A stretch of DNA of 64,000 nucleotides from Piscicola geometra (taxonomy: Eukaryota > Annelida > Clitellata > Hirudinida > Piscicolidae). Both the position numbers and the translations under genes were made by a program. Where the stretch lies: positions 7,303,306-7,367,305 of the forward strand of contig OX030965.1 in assembly GCA_943735955.1 (NCBI GenBank), read 5' to 3'. Below are positions 45,131 to 55,310 of the stretch, piece by piece. The stretch's first letter is position 1. Every line of letters starts with the position of its first letter. Under the pieces are notes generated by a model that saw nothing but the letters and a program-made list of their open reading frames with translations, did no database searches and had not been told where the DNA came from.

Positions 45131-45136
45131 TTTATT
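45131..45136 (-). terminator. GalNAc-transferase poly(A) signal
   Basis: TTTATT on + is AATAAA on the minus strand, about 160 bp after the minus-strand stop codon. The opposite-strand signal of the upstream gene is about 150 bp away, so the two 3' ends converge tightly. Confidence 0.45.
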
Positions 45137-45295
45137 AAAGGATGTTAGGTACAAGTGATACAATTCTTACACTTGACACGACGAAAGTAACAAAAAACCT
45201 CTTTCAAAGGTTATTAGACCGCACAAAAAACTAATAACATTTGATTTACAGCAGTATGACGGAGTGATAGTCGCAAGTAAGTCGCAGGAATAAAT

Positions 45296-48200
45296 TCAAT
45301 ATTCGGAGTAATAATCCTCCTTCTTCTCTTCGTTATTCGGCGGATCTTTCACACCTTCCTCCTCCTCCTCTTCCTTTTCCACTTCAAACTTGGTAACTTT
45401 ATCTTCCTCCTCATCTTCATAGCCATCATCCACCCCAGCTACGTCATCGGCGACTGCAGGCTCTGGAGGCAGGGTGGTCACAACGTAGCTCACTCCCCAC
45501 AGCCACTTTTGACTCTCTCTCCCTTCACACGTTTCCATGCTTAATCCTGTCAAATCCTTGCTCAGACCGAGGCATAGTTTCGTTCCCATGTGTCTGATCA
45601 GTCCCTGGAAAAGAATTTTGCGGTTTTTGAGTATAAATTCATTTATTAAAATCTATTCAATTTTAACAATAAATCTGCTATTTACTCACTGTTATCCAAA
45701 CAAACTCTTTTATCTCCTTCTAACGCATTGTTTAACAACCATACTTCCCATCCCCTCTCATCCTTTCCACCCACCAAGTCTTTCAGATACATCCACTCCT
45801 GGTTTCCTTTCTGGCCATGGCACGGCAGCAGAAACACTGCACTGCCAGCGTAGTCGAAGCAGTCTTCCTCGTTCCGGATCTCGCCATCCTGACTCAGCAT
45901 CCAGAACTGCGCAATTGTTTAGGAATCATTTGTTTCTCCCCGGAAATATATAATATTCTAGTGTTTATTAGAATATGTAACTATAAATTGTTTCTTAAAA
46001 GCAATTATTTTAAATTCCGTTCCGCTCTGACCTGGTTGCCACCTCGAAAGTGGCACGGCCAGATTGACAGAGCTTTCTTCTGGCTGTTGTCTGAGATGTC
46101 GAGGCAGGCAGTGAAGGAGGTGCCGTCTCCCATGGCTTTGCCGTGGTTGCGGAGCTGGAAACAAAAGTGAAGAAATATGAGTAGATGAAAACCTTCTTCT
46201 ATATTCCTCCGACATTTTTTAACCTTATTTTGCCATCAGATTCATCATTTTATCTTCTCAACCCGCATTGCCATATACTGCACGCTTTTACCAAAATTTT
46301 TAATACTTCTTTATCTTATTTCACCATTGCCACTCACGTTCCACTAAACTCTTTCCACCCAAACACTTCCCCCACCTCACCTCCTCCTCCACCTCACCTC
46401 TCCCACCACTTCACCTCTCCTACCACCTCACCTCTCCCTCTACTTCACCTCCCCCACCTCACCTCCCCCACCTCACTTCCTCCACCTCACCTCCTCCACT
46501 TCACCTCCCCCACTTCACTTCCCCCACTTCACTTCTCCCGCCACCTCACCTCTCCCTTGAAGACTGCTTTCGAAGGCATGAACATTTCGGGATAGACATT
46601 CTCGAGGTACCATTTGAACGACTGGCACTGCAGTTTTTTGCGCAATTGATGCCTCGACGTCACGTCTCCTATATCTCCCTGGATGGTTGGGGGGATGGAT
46701 TTGTACTCGTTGTAGTAGGCTGTGTGTTTTTAAACTTATATTTTTTCATATATTGAATTTAAAATTTTAATTTTTTCTAGGTCATTTATAAGTTCGATTA
46801 TAAAAGCATAAAATTACAATTAATTGAATTATTCGAGTTTTTTATGTTCATCTATTAAAAATGTATTATTGATCAGATGTTTTATCTTCGAAACACCTAT
46901 CCCGAATAAAACTCTCACCACAGAGCTTTTAGTCTTGCTGTAGTACAGGTCCTTAAACTCATCCATCCACACCTCAGCTATCCGCTGGAAATTCTTCTTC
47001 GTGTTCCCACTGGCTCCCAGCTCGTAGGCTTGTCTGAATAAAAATTAAAAATTGTTTAATTTGAATATCATTTAAAAAATTAATTTTTTTAATTTTAATA
47101 AAGATTTTTTTAATAATCTGACCCTCTCTTGAAAATGTGTCCAATGTGAGAGCAAGGGTGGGCTAGAAGCCTTCCTCCACACATCCAGATCTTTCGAAAG
47201 CAGAATAAATGTTTGAAAATGCATTTTCCATGAAATAAAAAAGTAAAAAATTGATTCGGAAAAAAAAGAAAATTGATTTAATACTTTAAAAATCTTAAAA
47301 ACATTATGATGATAATTGGTTCAATTGCAACCTTAAAAGACATTTCGAGGTTATCTGCCCCCCACATGTCCATTCCCACATCAAACCCTCCCAGCTTGAA
47401 GAAGAAGTCTCGGTTGATGGCAAAGGCTCCTCCAGACATCGTGGGTGTGCTGATGAAGGTTTTGGTTCGGATCATAACATTGAATTTATATTATTTCCAA
47501 GCTCTTAGATGAAGATTTAATGAAAGTTTGAAGACAACTTCATTGTTTTTCAATTTTTTCATTCCATTACCTCACTATGAAGTTTAAGTTTTGAGCTATA
47601 TTTCACTACTTCCTGTTTAGATCATTCTAAGCTTCCTCTAGTCCTGAAAACACCAATAGCAAACTGAACCCATTTTCTTAATCCAACACTCCCAATCCCA
47701 CATACATTCGAACCCCCCGCATCTACCTGATAGGCTCGTTTTCGCTGGACAGGAGTTTCTTGACCCTCTTTGGCACGCCTGTCCACACAAAGTTCAGGCC
47801 CCACGTGAAGCCCCCGATGTTGATGGAGTCGTAGTTGAAGAGCTTGTATTCGAGAGTGTCATCGGTGATGATGTCCACCACGCAGACCAAAACGTCTTGC
47901 TTGTTCGCCTCTACCGCATCCACCAGTGGCTCCAACCAGCCTGAGTGGTTGTTGTTGTTGTTGTGAGGAGGGCATTGGCGTGTGAGTGGATGGGAAAGTT
48001 GATGGATGGGTTTGTTTATGCAGGGTTAAGCGATTAGTGGGTTATAACTGGTGCGAGGTTAGGCCTTAATGAATCGGTTAATTTCTAGATGTTCGAATCG
48101 CCGAATATAATATAAACTCCAAATTTCAAAAAATGGAACGTGTAAAAACAACCGAGGCACCTTTGGTGACTTCGATATGAGAGTCCAAGAACAAAAGAAT

Positions 48201-49096
48201 GGATCCTCGGGCTGACTCGGCTCCCAGCTGTCGTGCCTGGATCACTCCCATACGAGCACCCGTTTTCAACAGACGAACTTTCTGAAACTTTTTCAAGTAA
48301 TTTTCTAAGCTTTTCCCTAGGTTTTCTGTATTTTGGAAGTTGGGATTTGAGGATGATAACGGTAAGCTGATAGTTTAAAGCTTAAATAATTTTTTTACTT
48401 TTTAATTACTTTTTATTTTTGTTTTATTTAATTCTTGCTCACTCACTAAAGGTCGAGCCATCATCTACAAGAATGATTTCTTCAATAAGATTTTCTGGAC
48501 TTCTCTTCAAAACAGTGTACATCTGGAATGATGTGTTGGAGGAATAAATCTAACATTTTAAATAGCGATATTTATGGCTAATCATTATTTCAACCCACCC
48601 TCTCTAACACTATTTCAACCCCCCCCCCCTAACAACATTTTAAACCCCTCTCCTTCCACCACTACCCCCCAACAACATTTAAAACCTCTCTCCTTCCACC
48701 ACTACCCCCCAATCCCATCCTCACAGTCCTCAGAAGAGAGCTCAGGGCTTCGTTGTAGAAGGCGATGATGATGGAAACCTTCGACTTGTACTTGGTGGCA
48801 TCAAAGCCCCTGCACCTGGGAGGTGGTTGGTGCTTTGTTAGTTTTAAACAACTTGAGAATTTAAATTTAAATTTTAATTATTAATTTAAATTGAACCGTG
48901 TTGATTTATTGCTTTTTTCCATTATTCTCGTTGTTATTACAATACAATACAATACAACGACGAGTATTATTAACGTGGCGTAAACCCGGACGGGCTTCGA
49001 GACCACTTGGTTATGGAAAATTTGATAATAATATTAATGATAGATGAATAAATGAAAAGTATAGGAAAAGTAAGTTATTGAAATTTAACAATAAAA

Positions 49097-49133
<37 letters not shown>

Positions 49134-50505
49134 CATATGCACATATATAAACACATATATATATATATATGTTAAAGTTTTTTTTTTAATAGACAAAATA
49201 AATTTTTTTAAAGATTGAAAGTGAAATGATAATAACAATAAATTTAAGAAAATTTAAGAAAATATTTTACAATTATTATTGACCATTAGTTTAAATATAA
49301 AAAAGAATGAAATTGGGAAGCAAGAATTTGATTAATGAAAAATGAGCAGTAAATTTGTAAGTTATTGTTATCGGTCGAACAAGTACGTTTTCAGGGTAAA
49401 TTTCAAGTAAATTCGACAAGTTATTATTAAATATAAAATCTTAAAAAAATATTCTGAAATCTTTTTAATTATAAATTCACTCCTTTCCCTCTCTGCCCTT
49501 CCACACAACTACTCACACAGCACTCCGCACATCCGGCAAGTTTCTCGACAACGACATCTTGTCTCCTGCGAAGGCATTGTAGGCGTACTTCTTGTTGGAG
49601 CTCTCATACAAGAGCTTGTCTTTCTGTGACAAGGAGTTCAGGTCGATGAGCACTGCCGTGCCGTTTTCACCTGAGAGGATGGGTGATGCGTTTGAAGGGG
49701 TTTTAAAGGTTTTGTAGGAATTTTAAAGAATTTTTGAACTTTCATGGGTCAGACATGGATGCATTGTAGTTAAGGAAATTTTAATCTGCTTTGAAATAAA
49801 CAATTTAATAAGAAGCTGTAAAAAAAGTATTGTAGCTTTTGAATTCGTTGACCTGGGAGGGCTGGTGGAATCTGAATGTCGACATTAGCTGCCTGCTGCT
49901 TTAAAGGTTTTTGAATGAAATATATTTTATTTAAAAAGTATATATAATTCAATTAAAAAAATATTTTTTCTTACTTTTTGTTTTTTCTGACGTTGCTTTT
50001 TTCCTCTTCCTTTCTTTTTCTTTTTTCTTTCGACTTTTTCAGGTTTTTTTGGAAACACTTGCTCAAAGTTTGCATCAATATTTTTATCAGTTGAAATTAT
50101 CCCAAATTTAGATTTTTCGTTTTCTAATTTTTTCTTCTCAAACTTATCACCAAAATCGGTTCCTTCATATTTTTTATTCTTTGCAAAATTATCTCGAAAA
50201 TCATTTTTATTGTCAAAAATCTCTAGATTAGTTTTGAAAGTATCAAATCCAACTTCTTCCAGATCATTATACTTTTTGCCAAGAAGATCCCCAGCTTTTT
50301 CTCTACCAATAAAAAATGTTTCATGAACGTGGTTTTCTCTTTTCTTTCCTATAGTTGTATATTTTCTTTCTTTTTCAACATGAACAAGTTTTTTTTCTCC
50401 CTCTAACGATCCACCTTTAAAGACATACATTGATAACACCCACAAAACTCCAACCGATACCCCCACCGCGATCAGCTTTTTACGTTTGAAAAAACTTGAC
50501 TTCAT
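45296..50505 (-). CDS. GALNT: Polypeptide N-acetylgalactosaminyltransferase
   Basis: A Golgi type II enzyme that starts mucin-type O-glycosylation by moving GalNAc from UDP-GalNAc to Ser/Thr. Minus-strand exons in order: 49975-50505, 49853-49898, 49517-49670, 48725-48815, 48447-48522, 48161-48316, 47727-47940, 47332-47449, 47123-47190, 46919-47033, 46550-46705, 46032-46154, 45775-45906, 45296-45604; about 762 aa. Visible parts are signal anchor KKLIAVGVSVGVLWVLSMYV, a long Lys/Glu-rich stem, GT-A core (SIIIAFYNEALSSLLRT, EIILVDDGST), the DxH metal motif in LFLDSHIEV, the Gal/GalNAc-T motif GMDMWGADNLEMSF (usual WGGEN is WGADN), AEVWMDEFK, and a ricin-type lectin domain (PCHFRGGNQ, PCHGQKGNQEW). 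The protein ends in an unusual acidic tail. The ATG at 50503-50505 was chosen over an upstream TTG. The exon 10/11 junction is uncertain: an upstream acceptor (46719) fits similarity but not phase. Confidence 0.9.
46370..46549 (-). repeat. GTGAGGTGGGGGA-type array at a 5' splice site
   Basis: On the transcribed (minus) strand, the intron after exon 11 opens GTGAGGTGG and continues as about 180 bp of GTGAGGTGGGGGA/GTGAAGTGGGGGA units. Each unit holds a good donor-like GTGAGG or GTGAAG. On + it reads as CCCCCACCTCAC repeats. Confidence 0.9.
48580..48724 (-). repeat. G-rich direct repeats in the intron after GALNT exon 4
   Basis: On + there are two near-identical stretches (CTCTCCTTCCACCACTACCC, at about 48648 and 48690) plus C-runs. 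On the transcribed strand this is a G-rich segment starting at the donor GTGAGGATGGG. Confidence 0.85.
48940..49016 (-). mobile_element. SINE-like element, copy C (3' half)
   Basis: On the minus strand GGTCTCGAAGCCC and GTTTACGCCAC match the 3' body of copy B (GGTCTTGAAGCGC, GTTATACGCCAC). The match is followed by a simple ATTGT repeat as tail (+ coordinates about 48940-48958). The tRNA-like head is not clear, so this is probably 5'-truncated. It lies in a GALNT intron, in the sense orientation. Confidence 0.5.
49099..49171. repeat. (AT)n microsatellite
   Basis: Two AT/TA runs separated by ATACATACATATGCAC in a GALNT intron. Confidence 0.95.
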
Positions 50506-51901
50506 TAAAAATGTTAAGCTCAATTTATCACGATTTCACAACTAAAATCCGGATTCAGCCATGCATGCAAAACCAACTACCAAACAAATATCGTTATTTA
50601 CTTCGCAAATAATTTTTTACAAATGAGAAAATACTTAATTGAGATGTAAAACAATCTGATCAAATTTTGTTTATAATTTGAGTTTTGTCTAAAAGCCGTC
50701 AAGGCATTTTATCTTTGAATATGCTTAGACTGAATCGATAGATAACGCAGGTAAGTCACCTGAATTCATAGCTTGCAATTCACCTGTGTGAGTATGCAAT
50801 GTCACAAAACTTCAGACTTTCAATGCATTTGCACGACTCGCTTTTATTTGTGTGTTTATTTAATGTCTTGTTCTTAATGTATGTTAGTTCTAAGAGGAAC
50901 AATCGTGTGTGTGCTCTTTAAATATTTTTTTCAATTTTTGAGCGTTTTGGTATTTAATTTTGAACCATTTGTAATACTTTATTAAAAGACAAAAAACATG
51001 CAAGCTCATCAGAGTGAAAGATAGTTTGAGATTCAGAAAAATGCAAGAAAAAAAAGAAATCAGCAATGCCACGCATGAAATGTAAGGAAAAGCAGTGTCA
51101 CTTTAACTGAACCTTGGGTTTGTTGGAGATGGTGATGATGAAGATGAAGATGCAGCTATTGTGGCCAATGGAGGCACTGGGTTTGAATTTAAATCTCTAG
51201 CGTGGTCAGAAACAAAGGAGCTTCATAAGGTATATAGCATACTATTGAACCCTGATATGTCTCATATAGAACATACAATGTATCAAGTATTCCGTATTCT
51301 TATTATGGGTATATCAAGATAAGCCCATTGTTTGGAAAGTATATTTCCATTGTATCGACGCGGAGAAAAGATTTAAACTTCTGCTCTGAATAAGAAAGTT
51401 TTAGAATTACACATTTTTAGAAATTTGCAAAAGAATCGACAAAAGAGGTACATTTTATTATTAAAAACTTAAATTAACTTTTGGTAGATAAAAAGCCATC
51501 TTGATATTCGCTGTCGAAGGCTTTGTTCGTTAATGTTTTTATTTCTTAGAAAATATATGTTTCAATTCTTTTGATTCATTTTCGAAAATCATTTTATAAA
51601 TCTTTCAATAAACCGGTAAGAAAGTGTATCTAATTAATAAGTATTTTAAATTTCATTAGTACCATTTATAAGTTTGAAACATGGCGTTTAAAGAACTTAC
51701 ATGCGATTATTTTCAATATTACATCGAAAATTCACAAACTTCACTCAAAGGCACTATTTGCGAGTAAATGATATCGAAGGAGATGTCCTTCCAGAAGCAA
51801 GCGATGAACCTTCAAAGTGCAGGTTCGTGTTTTTAATTTCGTATTTTTATCTTTTTATGAATAAATCACAAATTAATGATTGTATCAATTTGTCAAAAAA
51901 G
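50506..51901. other. Region between GALNT and beta-catenin (divergent)
   Basis: About 1.4 kb between the divergent genes, likely including both promoters and the missing first exon of beta-catenin. At 51106-51322 on + a frame without ATG of about 70 codons looks coding (for example EDAAIVANGGTGFEFKSLAW) and ends in TAA; it may be a fragment of a transposon or retrocopy. An ATG frame at 51681 (MAFKELTCDYFQYYIENSQT) ends at GA|GTAAAT, a donor-like site, but its phase does not match the next beta-catenin exon. Confidence 0.5.
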
Positions 51902-54900
51902 GTCAAGGCAATTTCGATGGCGATTGTGGAACGGCCCAAGATGGTGCTGCAGACGACTTCAACAACCTGGGCTACCTGGCTCCTCAGATGGACAACGGCC
52001 AGCAGACGTTGCTCTGGCAACAGAACCAGTACCTCGCCGACTCAGGAATCCACTCTGCCAATGACACCCAGGCGCCCTCCATCAGCAGCAAGATGGGCAT
52101 CGACGGGAGCGGAATGTCCGAGATTGTGTCGTCTGCAGCGCAGCAACAACAGCCGACCTCCATGATCTACGACTTTGATGACTTCCCTGTGGCTCCTGCG
52201 TATGGCCAGCCACAAGTCAATGGTGAGACGTACTTGAGAGATTCAGAAAATCAATTATAACAAAAATATTTATAATATATTAAGTTATAGGAACAAAGTA
52301 TTCTTCTTAGAGCTGTGCTTTAATCTACGTTAACTTTCGATTAAAGCGTTAATCAATTAACGGCCATTAAATATTTTAACGCATTAAAAAAAATATAAAC
52401 TTCAGAAAATGATTCAGCTTATGTCATTTGTTTCACACATCAAATTTTTCCCAAATTAGAGCAGAAAATGATTAATTAGAATACCCAATAGTCAAGAATT
52501 GCCACATCAATAGACCCCCAGTTTAAACTTTCAAAGTTTTTTCAAAAAGTGAAAGAGTTAAAAAAACTATAAGAAGAAAAAAAAACCTCAAAAACTATAC
52601 AGCCTTCATCAAACAAAAGACTACAAACATATGTAACTTCAGATTCTGAAGATGAAGGTACCTCAATGATTACAAAGTCAATCATTAAATGTTATAGAAA
52701 AGAATCTGAAGTAGGCTTTGAAAGTTGTTTTCTTGTTTGGTGGCAACAACACAAAGGGGCACATCCGACTTGCAAAACTGGCAAGAAATTACTTTTCATC
52801 TCCTGCAAGTACATTTCCATGTGAACGTCTATTCAGCTTGTCAGGACACATAGTTAGCAAGAAAAGAGTCTCATTAGATCCAACTAATGTTGAAAAAATA
52901 GTTTGCTCAAAAAGGATGTGTTAAAATTTCATTTTTTATTATTTATAGATTCGTTTTTATTCTTTTGTATGTGGATTACTTGTTTGCTTGAGTAACTGGC
53001 ATGATGTGTGAAATTTGCATTTTTATCATTTATGGGTTTGTTTTCTTTTTTAAAATATGGTTTACTTTTTATAAAAAAATTCAGATAAATTTTTATACAA
53101 TTTGTAAGGAAAAAAATTTATATTGTATTTTATACTAATGTCAAACATGCTAAAAACATTTCGTTAAAATACGATTAATGCGTATTTAAAAATTTTAATC
53201 AAACGATTAACGGCGATTAAAATTTTTAATCATGGAGCAGCTCTAATTTTCTTTTATTACTATCCATTTTTTAATTGTCAAAATCTGTTAAAATCTTTCT
53301 TCTAGAAATCCAGGGCATGCAATGCAACATGGCAGCCCAACAGACGTCCGGCCTCTACTACGAGCAGATGCCAAACGAGCCTCTGCCCGCGTCTGACGCC
53401 ACACCAACACCTGACTGGAGCACCAATTCGTCTCAAGTGCTCAGAGATGCTGTGGTGAACCTCATCAACTATCAGGTGGGTGGGTTGGTGAGTAGGTGAG
53501 CAAGTGGGAATAATGTCCTTGATACCATTAAATCTTATAATAAGAATAATGATAATCTAGTAAAATATGATATTAATAACATTAAAAAACCATAATCACC
53601 AATCAAAAAACGATTCAACCATCTCCACAACATCACAACCCTAACCCTCTCCCCCTTCCACACTCCCACCATCTCACCAGGACGACTCGGACCTGGCCCA
53701 GAGCGCCATTCCGGAACTGTGTCGTCTGCTGAACGACGAGGACCACGTGGTGGTCGGGCAGGCGGCCATGATGGTGCACCAACTCTCTAAGAAGGAGGCT
53801 TCCCGCCACGCGATCATCAACTCTCCGCAGATGGTCGTGTCGCTCATCCGAGGCATCAACACCACCGCCGACACCGAGACCATGAGATACATCGCTGGTG
53901 GGTTGGAGGGGGTGCATGGGGGTTTGGGGAGGGAAGGAGGGAGTCGGATGGGGTGGGTGACGGGGTGATACAGGGGGTGTTGAAGATTGGAATGGGAAAA
54001 GGGTGGAATTTTGGTGTTTAATCTCGTAAGAAATAAACTATCATATGTCATTAGAATCAATATTATGACTTCATCAATAAAAACAGTCAAACCACCAAAA
54101 CTATCACCAGCACCATCTTGTTTTTAATATTCCCTCTTGCGCTGTTAATTGGTCATTTAGCACTGTCACAACATTTGCTACAATACTTCTCAGTAATTGG
54201 TGTTGTTAGTGATTCTGTAATTATTCACCATTAGGTTCTTTCCCATGCATCTTTCAGTCTGAAATCATAATTGTAATTATCTTTATTTTCTCTATCATTA
54301 TCTTATTAATAATCTAAAACATCACCTTTATCATCATCAGCTTCATCATCTTCATCATATTCTTTATCATTATATTCATCTTCATCTTTTTCATCATTAT
54401 ATTCATCCTCTTCATCATTATATTCATCCTCTTCATCATTATATTTGTCTTCTTCATCATCATCTTCTTCTTCATCATCTTCTTCATCATCATCTTCTTC
54501 ATCATCATCTTCATCATCATCATCTTCTTCATCATCATCTTCATAATTATAGTAATCATCATCATTATCATCATCACCATCATCATCTTAATCATCATTA
54601 TATTAAAAAATAATTTGCGTCATCTACTACTCTAGTCCATTTCAATGAATCATTCTCAAGTAGATATTCATCCAACAATTAATTCTCGTTATTGATATTT
54701 ATTCAAAATTCTGAATTTTAACATTAAACTATGTAAACATAATATAATTAAAATAATCTCAAACTAAAAATTCAATAATGATGATGATTATGATAGTGAT
54801 AGTGATATTGATGATGATGATGATGATGATGATTATCATCAACATTATTAATCTCCAGGCACGATGCACAACCTGTCGCATCACAGACAAGGTCTCCTGG

Positions 54901-55276
54901 CCATCTTCAAGTCGTCTGGGATTCCCGCTCTGGTCAAGCTGTTGAGGTTCCTATGCACTATCATCATCATCATCATCATTATAAGTATCATCATCATCAT
55001 CATAACTATCATCATCATCACCATGCCAACAACAGCTCAAACGTGGAGGCAGTTCTGTTCTACGCCATCACCACCCTCCACAACCTCCTTCTGCACCAAG
55101 AAGGTTCCAAGTCGGCCGTAAGGTGAATGGGTGGTCAAGTGGGTAACGTCTTGCCCCCAACCCTATGGTCATGGGTTCAAATGCAAGCCATGTTCTAGTA
55201 GTGGCTGTGTGAATAAAATGTTTAAAAGGTCTTGAAGCGCTTTCGTGTTATACGCCACTATTATTATTCTTAATAA

Positions 55277-55310
<34 letters not shown>

